From contig NZ_QTPP01000024.1 of NCBI RefSeq assembly GCF_003853415.1, positions 1 to 64,000 of the forward strand: a DNA stretch of 64,000 bases, given 5' to 3'. A model generated the notes under the pieces. That model had not been told where the DNA came from and searched no databases. It saw nothing but the letters and a program-made list of their open reading frames with translations. Within the stretch, counting starts at the first letter, position 1. Each line of letters starts with the position of its first letter. Source of the stretch: Burkholderia sp. Bp9142. Its GTDB lineage: Bacteria > Pseudomonadota > Gammaproteobacteria > Burkholderiales > Burkholderiaceae. Position numbers and translations under genes: made by a program. Positions 8,318 to 17,283 of the stretch are shown piece after piece.

Positions 8318-10651
8318 ATGAATGTCCAACCATCCGATACCGGCGCCGGTAACGCGCCGAGTCTGCCGGACACGCTCACCCGCGACAGCCTGCTCGATTC
8401 AGTCGCATGGCTTTGTGCGCACTACGGTTTCGGAAGAAGTCACGCAGTCCTAATTTCTGGTCTCGCCAAACACGGACCGCTGACGCCGTTGCTTGCGATC
8501 GAGGCGCTGACGCAGGCGGGTCTGGCGACGAAGCTGGTGGAGCGTCCGCTGACGCAGTTGCCCGAGCACCTGCTGCCTGCCGTGCTGTTGCGCCGGAACG
8601 GCAGCGCATGCGTGCTGCTCGGCTGGCGCATCGACGATGATTCGATGGAGCAGGAAACTCCGGTCCGCTATCGCGTCATGCTGCCCGAACTTGGCGAAGC
8701 GCCGGTCGAATGCACCGACACGGAACTGGGCGACACCTACTCCGGCTACGCGCTGCTCGTGAAGCCGGCCGCGAAGGTCGATGCGCGTCCAGACGACCTG
8801 CCGACCGAACCGGCCGGGCACTGGCTGCTGCGAACGCTGTGGCGCTATCGCAGCTATTACGCGAGCGCGGCGGTCGGCGCGTTCCTCATCAACGTGCTCG
8901 GCCTCGCCAGCGTGTTCTTCACGATGAACGTCTACGATCGCGTCGTGCCGAACCAGGCCTACGTGACGCTCTGGTCGCTCGCGATCGGCGTCGCGCTCGC
9001 GATGCTGATGGAGGCGGTGTCGCGGCACGTGCGTGCGCATGTGCTCGATACCGCGGGCAAGAAGGCCGATCTGGTGCTCGGCAGCCTGCTGTTTCGGCAG
9101 GCGCTGGCGATCCGGATGGAGCACCGGCCAGCGTCGGCCGGCTCCTTCGCGCACCGGTTGCGCGAGTTCGAATCGGTGCGGGACTTCGCGACGTCGGCGA
9201 CGCTGTCGGTCGTGTCCGATCTGCCGTTCGTCTTTTTGTTCGTTGGCGTGGTATTCGCGGTCGGCGGCCCGCTCGGCTGGATTCCGCTCCTGATGATTCC
9301 GCTGATCGTTGGTCTCGGCGCGATCGTGCAATGGCCGCTCGCGCGTGCGATGCGTGAGAACCTGCGCGAGGCGTCGCTCAAGCAGGGCGTGCTGATCGAG
9401 TCGGTCGACGGGCTCGAGACGCTGAAGGCCGTCGGCGGCGAAGGCGCGATGCGTCACCGGTGGGATACGTACAGCGCGAAGACGGCGGCAGCTTCGATGC
9501 AGTCGCGCCAGCTCACCAGCATGGCGACCAGTTGCGTGTCGTTCCTGCAGCAGATGCAGACCGTTGCGATCGTGATCGTCGGCGTGTACCTGATCGGCGA
9601 AGGCAAGCTCACCCAGGGCGCGTTGATCGGCTCCGTGATGCTGGCCGGCCGGGTGACGGCGCCGCTCGGTCAGGTCATGGGGCTCGCGCTGCGTTTTCAG
9701 CAGGCGAAGACGGCGATGCATTCGCTGAACCAATTGATGGCGATGCCGGTCGAGCACGAGCCGGGCCAGGATTATCTGGCGCAGCCGCCGCTCAGCGGCC
9801 ATGTGAAGCTCGACGGCGTGTCGTTCGAGTATCCGTCGGCCGGCCTGCAGCAAAATGCGCCCGCGCTGGACCAGGTGTCGGTGGAGATTCGGCCCGGCGA
9901 GCGTGTCGCGATACTCGGCCGGGTCGGCAGCGGGAAATCGACGCTGCTGCGTTTGATCGCGCGGCTGTATCAGCCGACGGAGGGCAAGTTGCTCGCCGAC
10001 GGGCTCGACGCCGCGCAGATCGCGCCGGCCGACTGGCGGCGCACCTTCGGCTATGTCGGCCAGGACAGCCGGCTGTTCTACGGTTCGCTGCGCGAGAACG
10101 TGACGATCGGCCGTCCCGACGTGCCGGCCACGGAGCTGCTGCGCGTGCTCGAGCTGACGGGGCTCGATGCGCTGATCGCCCGGCATCCGCTCGGCGTGAA
10201 TCTTCAGGTTGGCGAAAACGGTCGTGATCTGTCGGGCGGGCAGCGCCAGCTTGTCGCACTGGCCCGCAGCCTGATCGCGCGGCCGCGAACGTTGCTGCTC
10301 GACGAACCGACGAGCGCGATGGACTCGCAGACGGAGTCGCAGTTCATCGAGCATTTGAAGCAGGCGAGCGCCGGACAGACGCTGGTCGTGGTCACGCATC
10401 GCACGTCGCTGCTGGCGCTCGTCGACCGGATCGTGATCGTCGATCAGGGCAAGATCGTGATGGATGGAGAAAAGGCGCGCGTGCTGGCGGCACTGTCGGG
10501 GCAGCCCGAGACGGGCGTGCATCATGCGCCGCCCGAGCCGCAGCGAAACCGTGAACCGAAAATCCGCGTGGTCCAGCGTGGCGCGCAAGCCGGCGCGTCG
10601 CCCGCGGAACCGGCAGGGGCCGTGGCATCGTTGGCTGCGGAGGCATCATGA
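8318..10651 (+). CDS. Type I secretion ABC transporter with C39-like domain (LapB/RTX type)
   Basis: Inner membrane ATPase of a type I secretion system, 777 residues from the ATG at 8318; an upstream in-frame start at 8198 adds only low-complexity residues. Residues about 22-150 resemble the C39-like domain, but I see no convincing catalytic Cys/His pair, as in LapB and HlyB types that bind rather than cleave cargo. An ABC transmembrane domain spans about 175-470. The nucleotide-binding domain shows Walker A GRVGSGKS (about 534), signature LSGGQRQL (638), Walker B LLLDEPTS and the H-loop VVVTHR. It overlaps the HlyD-type gene by four bases. The Ig-like protein upstream is the presumed cargo. 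Confidence 0.93.
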   Translation: MNVQPSDTGAGNAPSLPDTLTRDSLLDSVAWLCAHYGFGRSHAVLISGLAKHGPLTPLLAIEALTQAGLATKLVERPLTQLPEHLLPAVLLRRNGSACVLLGWRIDDDSMEQETPVRYRVMLPELGEAPVECTDTELGDTYSGYALLVKPAAKVDARPDDLPTEPAGHWLLRTLWRYRSYYASAAVGAFLINVLGLASVFFTMNVYDRVVPNQAYVTLWSLAIGVALAMLMEAVSRHVRAHVLDTAGKKADLVLGSLLFRQALAIRMEHRPASAGSFAHRLREFESVRDFATSATLSVVSDLPFVFLFVGVVFAVGGPLGWIPLLMIPLIVGLGAIVQWPLARAMRENLREASLKQGVLIESVDGLETLKAVGGEGAMRHRWDTYSAKTAAASMQSRQLTSMATSCVSFLQQMQTVAIVIVGVYLIGEGKLTQGALIGSVMLAGRVTAPLGQVMGLALRFQQAKTAMHSLNQLMAMPVEHEPGQDYLAQPPLSGHVKLDGVSFEYPSAGLQQNAPALDQVSVEIRPGERVAILGRVGSGKSTLLRLIARLYQPTEGKLLADGLDAAQIAPADWRRTFGYVGQDSRLFYGSLRENVTIGRPDVPATELLRVLELTGLDALIARHPLGVNLQVGENGRDLSGGQRQLVALARSLIARPRTLLLDEPTSAMDSQTESQFIEHLKQASAGQTLVVVTHRTSLLALVDRIVIVDQGKIVMDGEKARVLAALSGQPETGVHHAPPEPQRNREPKIRVVQRGAQAGASPAEPAGAVASLAAEAS

Positions 10652-11898
10652 TGCGGCGCATACGATCGATTCTCGGCCGCAAGCCGGCGCCGCGCCTGCG
10701 GGCGGGCGATGCCGCGTACATGAGCGACATTCGCGAGGCGTTGCTCGTCCGCTCGTCTGCGGGCGCACAGCTGGTTCTCTATCTGGTTGCCGTCGTGCTC
10801 GGCGCGGGGCTCGTATGGACGCACTTCGCACGCGTCGAGGAGGTCACGCGCAGCGATGCGACGGTCGTATCGCCGAGCCGCGAACAATGGATCCAGAGCC
10901 TCGAGGGCGGCATCGTCCAGAGCGTGACGGTGCGCGAGGGCGACGTGGTCGAAAAGGGGCAGCTGCTCGCGAAGATCGATCCGGCGCGCGCGCAATCGAG
11001 CTATCGCGAAGCGTTGACCAAGGCGCTGGAGCTGAAGGCGAGCGTGGCGCGTGCGCGGGCCGAAGCCTATGGCGCGCCGCTGGACTTTCCGGCAGACGTG
11101 AAGCGCGAATCCGGCCTCGTCGCGCAGGCCACCGCAACCTACCGTGCCCGCCGCCGTGCGCTGGACGAGCAGGTCGCCGCGTTGGAGAAGAGCCAGGCGC
11201 TGGTCCGGCGCGAGATCGCGATGTCGGAGCCGCTCGCGGCGAAGGGGCTGGTCTCGGAAGTCGAGATTCTGCGCATGCGGCGCCAGGCGACGGACATCGC
11301 CGCGCAGATCGCCGAGCGCCGTAGCCGTTTCACCGCGGAATCCAGTACCGAGCTGTCACGCCTCGAACAGGAACTCGCGCAAACCAACGAGGTGCTGGCC
11401 GGGCGCGCGGACGTGCTGGCGCGCACCGACGTCGTCGCGCCGATGCGCGGCGTGGTGAAGAACATCCGCATCCGCACGGTGGGCGGCGTCGTGCAGTCGG
11501 GCGAACACATCATGGAGATTGCGCCCCTCGACGGCCGGGTAATGGTCGAAGCGCGGATCAAGCCGTCCGACGTCGCGTTCCTGCGGCCGGGGTTGCCGGT
11601 GCTCGTGAAGCTGAGCGCGTACGACTTCGCGATCTACGGCGGGTTGCACGGGCACGTCGTCAGCCTCGGTCCCGATACGTTGAAGGACGATCAGAAGGCC
11701 GCGATGGGGCGTCCCGACGCGAACTACTACAGGCTGATGGTCGAGACGGATTCGGACGCGCTCGTCGCGGCGGGCAAGCGTCTGCCGGTATTGCCGGGCA
11801 TGCAGGCAACGGTCGATATCCGCACCGGCGAGAAGACGGTGCTCGATTACCTGCTCAAGCCGATCTTCAAGGCCCGCGAGGCCTTCAGGGAGCGTTGA
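10648..11898 (+). CDS. Type I secretion membrane fusion protein, HlyD family
   Basis: Periplasmic adaptor linking the ABC transporter to the outer membrane channel, 416 residues. The start ATGATG overlaps the ABC stop, implying translational coupling. A single transmembrane helix lies near residues 35-58. It is followed by a biotinyl-lipoyl half-motif (SLEGGIVQSVTVREGDVV, about 85-105), a long helical hairpin rich in Ala/Arg/Glu (about 110-260), and the second lipoyl half plus a beta-barrel (VVAPMRGVVKNI onwards). Length and layout fit the LapC/HlyD group. Confidence 0.93.
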   Translation: MMRRIRSILGRKPAPRLRAGDAAYMSDIREALLVRSSAGAQLVLYLVAVVLGAGLVWTHFARVEEVTRSDATVVSPSREQWIQSLEGGIVQSVTVREGDVVEKGQLLAKIDPARAQSSYREALTKALELKASVARARAEAYGAPLDFPADVKRESGLVAQATATYRARRRALDEQVAALEKSQALVRREIAMSEPLAAKGLVSEVEILRMRRQATDIAAQIAERRSRFTAESSTELSRLEQELAQTNEVLAGRADVLARTDVVAPMRGVVKNIRIRTVGGVVQSGEHIMEIAPLDGRVMVEARIKPSDVAFLRPGLPVLVKLSAYDFAIYGGLHGHVVSLGPDTLKDDQKAAMGRPDANYYRLMVETDSDALVAAGKRLPVLPGMQATVDIRTGEKTVLDYLLKPIFKAREAFRER

Positions 11899-11900
11899 GC

Positions 11901-13382
11901 ATGAGCGAATTTCGAATGGTCGGCGCATGCGTCGATGCGCGTGAATCTCGCGCAGTGCTTCGTGTTGCGGCATCGGCGGTCCTGCTTGTCTTGTCGATGT
12001 GGCAACCGGCTGGGGCAGCGCACGCCGCCAATACCGTGTCGCCACGTGTTGCCGCAGCGTCGGCATCGACGGCGGTGGACGCAGCTTCCGCCGCGGCCGA
12101 TGGGCATGCGCACGCATCCGCGCCCACGCACGATGATTCCGCGTCGGTGCCTGCCCGCGGGGCCTCGATGACAGAGCGCGAACTGCGGCAATTGCTGTAT
12201 GCCGCGGCGGAAGCGGCCGTCGACGTCAGCCCGCAGGTGCGGCGCTTGTACGCGGAATACCAGGCCGCGCAGTCGGATGTCGATCAGGCAAAGGGGGCAC
12301 GCTGGCCGCAATTGCAGTTGAACGGCCAGACGCGCACCGCGCGGTTCGGCTCGAACGCCGGCAGCGCATACGATCCTGGCAACGCGCTGAGCGTGAACCT
12401 GACAACGACGCTGTTCGACTGGGGGCGCACCGAGAAATCGATCGGCAGCCGGCGGGAACTCGCGAGTGCAGGGCAGGAACGCTACGTCGCGCAGATGGAA
12501 GATTCCGCCTATCAGGTCACGGCCACCCTCGTCGAGCTCGCGAAACAGCGCAACATCGCCACGTTGAGTCAGCGCTTCGTCGACCGGATGACGCACCTCG
12601 TGCGGATGCTCGATGAAATCGTCGCGGTCGATCGCGGTCGCGGCAGCGAGCTCACCCAGGCGAGGGCCCGTTTGCTGCAGGCCGAGGCGAGTCGCGATGC
12701 GGCGCTGGCGAAATGCCGAACGGTCGAGCTGAATCTTCGCAAGCTGGTGGGCGAGCGGCCGGTGCCGATGCCGACGGATTCGCACTGGCCGTTGCATCCC
12801 GGCAATCTCGACCGGCTGATGTCCGCGCTCGATGAGAATCCGCGCATCCGACAGGCGCGCGCCGAGGCGAGTGCAGCCGAGCTGAACCGCGATGCGGTGC
12901 GGGCGGCGTCCAGGCCGCAACTGAACTGGGTCGTCAGCACGAATACCGGCCACGATGCCGTCGGGCGCCGCATGCCGTGGCAGACGATGCTGACGGTGAC
13001 ATGGAATGCGTTTACCGGTGGCGCGGCGACGGCGGCGACGGACGCGGCGACGTTCCGTGCGTCGGCGAGCTGGAGTCAGGCCGAACAGATGCGCCTGGAT
13101 CTCGAATATCAGGTGCGCAGCGCGGAAGACGATGCGCACGCGTTCGGCGAGCGGGCGGATCAGTATCGCGATCTGTCGGTAGAGTCCGCGCGTGTGCGCA
13201 GCGCGTTCTTCGACCAGTGGTATCACCTCGGGCGCCGCTCGCTGCTGGACGTGCTGATTGCCGAGAACGACGACTACAACAATCGCGTCAACGAGGTGGC
13301 GTACCGATTCGATGGCTATGCCGCGACGCTGCGCGGCTACGCTTCGGCGGGCATGCTCGTGCAATGGTTGCGTGAGGGATGA
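11901..13382 (+). CDS. TolC-family outer membrane channel of the type I system
   Basis: Outer membrane exit duct, 493 residues, with a predicted signal peptide over about residues 1-43 (hydrophobic core LRVAASAVLLVLSM). Two outer-membrane-efflux repeats follow, with the coiled-coil segments typical of TolC/LapE (for example VSPQVRRLYAEYQAAQSD and NPRIRQARAEASAAELN). The ATG at 11901 lies about 10 nt after CAGGGA and 2 nt after the HlyD stop; a TTG six bases upstream is possible but less likely. With the two genes before it this completes a three-part type I secretion system. Confidence 0.92.
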   Translation: MSEFRMVGACVDARESRAVLRVAASAVLLVLSMWQPAGAAHAANTVSPRVAAASASTAVDAASAAADGHAHASAPTHDDSASVPARGASMTERELRQLLYAAAEAAVDVSPQVRRLYAEYQAAQSDVDQAKGARWPQLQLNGQTRTARFGSNAGSAYDPGNALSVNLTTTLFDWGRTEKSIGSRRELASAGQERYVAQMEDSAYQVTATLVELAKQRNIATLSQRFVDRMTHLVRMLDEIVAVDRGRGSELTQARARLLQAEASRDAALAKCRTVELNLRKLVGERPVPMPTDSHWPLHPGNLDRLMSALDENPRIRQARAEASAAELNRDAVRAASRPQLNWVVSTNTGHDAVGRRMPWQTMLTVTWNAFTGGAATAATDAATFRASASWSQAEQMRLDLEYQVRSAEDDAHAFGERADQYRDLSVESARVRSAFFDQWYHLGRRSLLDVLIAENDDYNNRVNEVAYRFDGYAATLRGYASAGMLVQWLREG

Positions 13383-13426
13383 CGCATCGCGCGCCGTCCG
13401 CTGCCGGCCGAGCAACGAGGGAATCC

Positions 13427-14275
13427 ATGAATCCAGAATCGATCGACAACTGGTTTGCATTGCCGCCGCCGAGGGCGGCTTCCTACCTCCCCGCCCCCTA
13501 TGGCGTCCGGCACGGCGTCACCGCTCGCTTCGCGCGCTCGTCGCCGGGGACGGTCTACCTGTCGAACCGCTGTCTGGCTGTCGCTGCCGGTGCGTGCGCG
13601 GCCGATTACGGGCACGACAACCTGGCATGGAGCCGCAAGCCGCCGCCGCGCGGCCGCGGTCGCCTCGTATCGGCCGCGATCGGCGGCGCAGTGTTCGGTG
13701 CGGTGTTGATGGCGCTGCTCGGCGCGATGATGGCAGGCCGCGGTGCGGAGCCGGGCCCACTCTGGGGAAGCATGCCCACGGGTAAGCGGGCGTCTGCGTC
13801 GATCGTTGCGGCCACCCCAGACGCAATCCCGGCGCCGCCTCCAGCGCCGGCTTCGGACGCAACGCCGGCTTTGGCGCCACCGCTTGCGCCGGTGGTCCGT
13901 CAGGCGGACACCCAGCCGCATCCGGTCCGCGGGGCGGGCGGGCCTGCGGTACCCGCACCGCGGCCGATGCCGCCTCGGCGCCCCGATATGGAGAACGTGC
14001 ACACCCGTGAACTGGAGGTAGTGCGGCCGCTATCCGCGAAAGCCGTGGCGCATCGCATGCCGGCGAAACCTCGACCAGCAAAGCCGGCCGATTCGCCCGT
14101 ATCGGGCGCACCGGACCGGTGCGGCGCCGACTGGCCATGTGGCGACGCACTGCGCGCGTTGCAGGTCGAGTTGAAGCACTGGGAAGCGCGCAAGCCGCTA
14201 CCGACGGCGGTAGAAAGCAAGGCTGCGGAGACGTCGGTTCGCCTGACCGACCACCGGCGCGTGACGGAGTGGTGA
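13427..14275 (+). CDS. Unknown one-TM protein at the end of the type I secretion operon
   Basis: 282 residues with no family I recognise. The ATG at 13427 follows GAGGGAAT; a longer frame starts at 13379. The N-terminal 80 residues are presumably cytoplasmic and hold the segment NWFALPPPRAASYLPAPYG. A glycine/alanine-rich helix (about 82-103) looks transmembrane. The rest is a Pro/Ala-rich stretch with runs like APPPAPASDATPALAPPLAP, then a short C-terminal piece with CGADWPCGDALRAL, where two cysteines could pair in the periplasm. It lies 44 bp after the TolC-type gene on the same strand, so it probably belongs to the operon as an accessory or regulatory factor (inference). Confidence 0.7.
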   Translation: MNPESIDNWFALPPPRAASYLPAPYGVRHGVTARFARSSPGTVYLSNRCLAVAAGACAADYGHDNLAWSRKPPPRGRGRLVSAAIGGAVFGAVLMALLGAMMAGRGAEPGPLWGSMPTGKRASASIVAATPDAIPAPPPAPASDATPALAPPLAPVVRQADTQPHPVRGAGGPAVPAPRPMPPRRPDMENVHTRELEVVRPLSAKAVAHRMPAKPRPAKPADSPVSGAPDRCGADWPCGDALRALQVELKHWEARKPLPTAVESKAAETSVRLTDHRRVTEW

Positions 14276-14342
14276 TCAAGAGGAGATGAAAGGCACTGCT
14301 GGCCCAGGCGCTTCAGTGCCGTGCCGGAATCCGTGTCACGCG

Positions 14343-15008
14343 TTACTGCAGGATCAGCCGCAAATGCGCATCGGCCTGCTCGCCGGGCGGCTTCTGGAAC
14401 CCGCCCTTCGCGAAGCGGTGCCACCGGCCGATCACGTAGCTGACGAGCAGGCTCGCGCGGGCGGCGGGATCGTAGTCGGCCGGCAGCGCGAACGGCATCG
14501 CGCCGTCCTGCGGCGCATTCGCCTCCGTGCGTGCGACCCGCAGGCACTGCTTGACGGTCGCCTCGATGCGGTCGAGCAGCTGGTTGACGCGTTCAGTGAG
14601 CCGCTCGTCCTCACCAACCAGCGCCTCGCCGGTCAGCACGCGCGTCATCCCCGGGTTCTTCGCGGCGAAATTGAGCATCGTCAGCGCGATCGTGCGCGCT
14701 TGCAGCACGCCGTTCGGCTCCTTTGCGACGATCTGGTTGACCAGTCCGAACAGCGCCTGCTCGATGAACTCGATCAGCCCTTCGTACATCTTCGCCTTGC
14801 TGGCGAAATGCCGGTAGAGGGCGGCTTCCGACACGTCGAGCCGGGCCGCGAGCGCGGCGGTCGTGATTTTCTCGGGTTTCGGCGCCTCGAGCATCGCGGC
14901 GAGCGTCTGCAGGATCATCACGCGCCGCTCGCCCGGCTTCGGGCGCGGGCGCGACGGTGTGGCCTGGTCTTCCGTTACGGCTTGGTCCTGCGGGTAAGTC
15001 GGCTGCAT
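14343..15008 (-). CDS. slmA: Nucleoid occlusion factor SlmA, TetR family
   Basis: DNA-binding protein that blocks FtsZ ring assembly over the nucleoid. 221 residues from the ATG ending at 15008. After a short polar N-terminus the TetR helix-turn-helix reads KITTAALAARLDVSEAALYRHF, typical of SlmA, followed by the KAKMYEGLIEFIEQALFGL helix and a long alpha-helical C-terminal domain. The start lies inside the preceding HAD gene (34-bp overlap), so argB, the nucleotidase and slmA probably form one transcript. Confidence 0.9.
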   Translation of the reverse strand: MQPTYPQDQAVTEDQATPSRPRPKPGERRVMILQTLAAMLEAPKPEKITTAALAARLDVSEAALYRHFASKAKMYEGLIEFIEQALFGLVNQIVAKEPNGVLQARTIALTMLNFAAKNPGMTRVLTGEALVGEDERLTERVNQLLDRIEATVKQCLRVARTEANAPQDGAMPFALPADYDPAARASLLVSYVIGRWHRFAKGGFQKPPGEQADAHLRLILQ

Positions 15009-15766
15009 TTCTGTCGCCCCGATCGTGTGCCCAGTCGGAGCGATTTTAACGAACGAATGCGCTGGTCGACATAATGCGGGCGGCCGATGTTCGGCAGATG
15101 GCCGGGCAGGTGGCCGGTGATCCACACGGTGCCGATGCCGAGGCGCTTGTAGTGCTTCAGGTGGCTGCGCGTGTCTTCGACGAGGATCGCGTCGGCCAGC
15201 CGCGCATGCGCGGCGCGCAAAGTCCGGCGCAGCATCGTGTGGTCGGGCTTCGCGCGCCACGTGCGGCGGTCGCGCATGTGCTCGATCGCGATCACGCGCT
15301 CGAACAGCCGCTCGATGCGCAGCTCGCGCAATACCGCGCGCGCATAGTTCTCGGGCGCGTTGGTCAGCACGAACTTGCGGCCCGGCAGCGCGGCGATGAT
15401 GTGCGCTAGACCACGCTCGGCGCGCAGCATCGCGGGCAGGTCGGAGAACGTGTGGACCACCCGCAGGAAGTCGTGCGGATCGATCGGGTGATGGCGCGCG
15501 AGGCCGAGGAGCGCCGCGCCGTAGCGCTGCGTGTAGCCGGTGCGCAGGCGGTCGGCTTCGGCGCGCCCGACGTGGAGCGCGTCGATGATGTACTGCGTCA
15601 TCGCGCGGTTGATCTCCGGAAAGATCGCGTGCGAGGCGTGATGCAGCGTGTTGTCGAGATCGAACAGCCAGACCGGCGCGCCGGCGCGCGGCCGGCTGCG
15701 GGAGATGCGCCGGCGTCGCAGCGACGCCGGCAGGTCGAGGCGGGTGGGCGGGCGGCGCGCGCTCAA
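14975..15766 (-). CDS. Pyrimidine 5'-nucleotidase, HAD family
   Basis: HAD-superfamily phosphatase of the SDT1/pyrimidine 5'-nucleotidase type, 263 residues, acting on nucleoside monophosphates. Motif I is FDLDNTLHH (nucleophile Asp near residue 36), motif II VLTNAPENYA, and motif III/IV the Lys in AKPDHTML with VEDTRSHLKHYKRLG. The proposed start is a TTG whose bases overlap the argB stop (TTGA); no later ATG keeps motif I. It overlaps slmA at its 3' end. The tail past residue 235 is basic and has no clear role. Confidence 0.85.
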   Translation of the reverse strand: MSARRPPTRLDLPASLRRRRISRSRPRAGAPVWLFDLDNTLHHASHAIFPEINRAMTQYIIDALHVGRAEADRLRTGYTQRYGAALLGLARHHPIDPHDFLRVVHTFSDLPAMLRAERGLAHIIAALPGRKFVLTNAPENYARAVLRELRIERLFERVIAIEHMRDRRTWRAKPDHTMLRRTLRAAHARLADAILVEDTRSHLKHYKRLGIGTVWITGHLPGHLPNIGRPHYVDQRIRSLKSLRLGTRSGRQKCSRLTRRTKP

Positions 15767-16662
15767 TGCGAGCGGATCATCGTGCCGAACGGCTGCTCGG
15801 TCAGGATCTCCAGCAGCACCGAGTGCTCGATCCGGCCGTCGACGATGTGCACCGACTTCACGCCGCTCTTCGCCGCGTCGAGCGCCGACGCGATCTTCGG
15901 CAGCATGCCGCCCGAGATCGTGCCGTCCTCGAACAGCGCGTCGATCTCGCGTGCGGACAGGTCGGTCAGCAGGTTGCCGTCCTTGTCCATCACGCCGGGG
16001 ATGTTGGTCATCATCAGCAGCTTCTCGGCGTTCAGCACCGTGGCGAGCTTGCCGGCGACGAGGTCAGCGTTGATGTTGTACGAGAGACCATCCTCGCCGA
16101 AGCCGATCGGCGAGATCACCGGGATGAACGCGTCGTCCTGCAGCGCCTTCACGACTGCCGGGTTGATCGCCTCGACTTCGCCGACCTGGCCGATGTCGAT
16201 GTACTGGCCCGGGTTGTCACGGTCCGGCATCAGCAGCTTGCGCGCGTGGATGAGGCCGCCGTCCTTGCCCGTCAGGCCCACCGCATGGCCGCCGAAGTGG
16301 TTGATCAGCATCACGATGTCCTGCTGCACTTCGCCGCCGAGCACCCATTCGACGACTTCCATCGTCTCTTCGTCGGTGACGCGCATGCCCTGGATGAAAG
16401 TGCCGGCCTTGCCGATCTTCTTCAGCGCGTGATCGATCTGCGGACCGCCGCCGTGGACGATCACCGGATTGATGCCGACCAGTTTCAGCAGGATCACGTC
16501 GCGCGCGAAGCCTTGCTTGAGCCGCTCTTCCGTCATCGCGTTGCCGCCGTATTTGATCACCACGGTCTTGCCGTGGTAGCGGCGGATGTACGGCAGCGCT
16601 TCGGCGAGGATTTCTGCTTTCAGCGTGGGGGCGATCTGCGAGAGGTCGATGGGCTCGGACAT
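15763..16662 (-). CDS. argB: Acetylglutamate kinase
   Basis: Phosphorylates N-acetyl-L-glutamate, the second step of arginine synthesis. 299 residues from the ATG ending at 16662; a longer open frame upstream is not ArgB-like. The amino-acid-kinase fold is clear: VVIKYGGNAM (phosphate-binding Lys and Gly pair), VIVHGGGPQID, GLTGKDGG, and the C-terminal GGMLPKIASALDAAKSGV. The N-terminal helix (SQIAPTLKAEILAEALPYI) resembles arginine-inhibitable forms. It shares four bases with the nucleotidase gene downstream. Confidence 0.97.
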   Translation of the reverse strand: MSEPIDLSQIAPTLKAEILAEALPYIRRYHGKTVVIKYGGNAMTEERLKQGFARDVILLKLVGINPVIVHGGGPQIDHALKKIGKAGTFIQGMRVTDEETMEVVEWVLGGEVQQDIVMLINHFGGHAVGLTGKDGGLIHARKLLMPDRDNPGQYIDIGQVGEVEAINPAVVKALQDDAFIPVISPIGFGEDGLSYNINADLVAGKLATVLNAEKLLMMTNIPGVMDKDGNLLTDLSAREIDALFEDGTISGGMLPKIASALDAAKSGVKSVHIVDGRIEHSVLLEILTEQPFGTMIRSH

Positions 16663-16958
16663 GGCGGCGGCTCTGGCTGGGAACGGTTGAAACAGGCCGA
16701 ATTGTACAGGAGTGGCGCAGCGCAGCATCGGGTTTTTGGGCTGGCCGGACGGCGGATCGCACGGGGCGGGCGCCACGCGCGGCGGCCCGCCGGCCATGGC
16801 GCGGCGCCCCGCGGCGGCGGCGCGGGCGGGGTGGGGGGCGCGCGCGTCCGGACGGGTATTTGCGGGACGCATCGGCCGGATGGCCGACATGCAAAATCCG
16901 TCCATCGCGCTATGCTTGTCGCGTGGGGCACCTTCATGCCCGCTTCCGCGATTGAGCC

Positions 16959-17183
16959 ATGACCGATTCCGCCGCCGACGCCCGTTCGACCCCGCACCGC
17001 GCGCGCTGTCCGCGCTGCGGGCGGAGCTTCGACTGCGGCGCCCGCACGCAGCCGTTCGAGTGCTGGTGCGCGTCGATGCCGACCCTGCCCGGCAGCGTGC
17101 CGCCGGCCGCCGGTACGCGCTGCCGCTGCCCGGAGTGCCTCGCCGACGAGATCGCGCAGCGCATGGCCGGTGCGGCCGGCTGA
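16959..17183 (+). CDS. Cysteine-rich CWC family protein
   Basis: 74 residues with nine cysteines arranged as CPRCG, FDCG, the CWC signature (FECWCAS), then CRCPECL. This matches the small cysteine-rich CWC family, which probably binds zinc; no function is established. It starts at an ATG about 300 bp after the divergent argB start. The intervening 16663-16958 is very GC-rich and shows no clear promoter. Confidence 0.8.
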   Translation: MTDSAADARSTPHRARCPRCGRSFDCGARTQPFECWCASMPTLPGSVPPAAGTRCRCPECLADEIAQRMAGAAG

Positions 17184-17283
17184 TGGTGCGGGCGCGTGCA
17201 ACCCGACGCGACGCCGGCTCGCACGGCGGTACCGATCCGGCCCCCGGTAGAGGCGCCGGGCGCTAAACGGGTAAACTGCTCGG

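Noticed and set aside
8450..10588. 712-codon minus-strand frame opposite the ABC transporter
   Set aside because: Antisense shadow of a gene with complete ABC motifs; the product is His/Arg-rich and motif-free.
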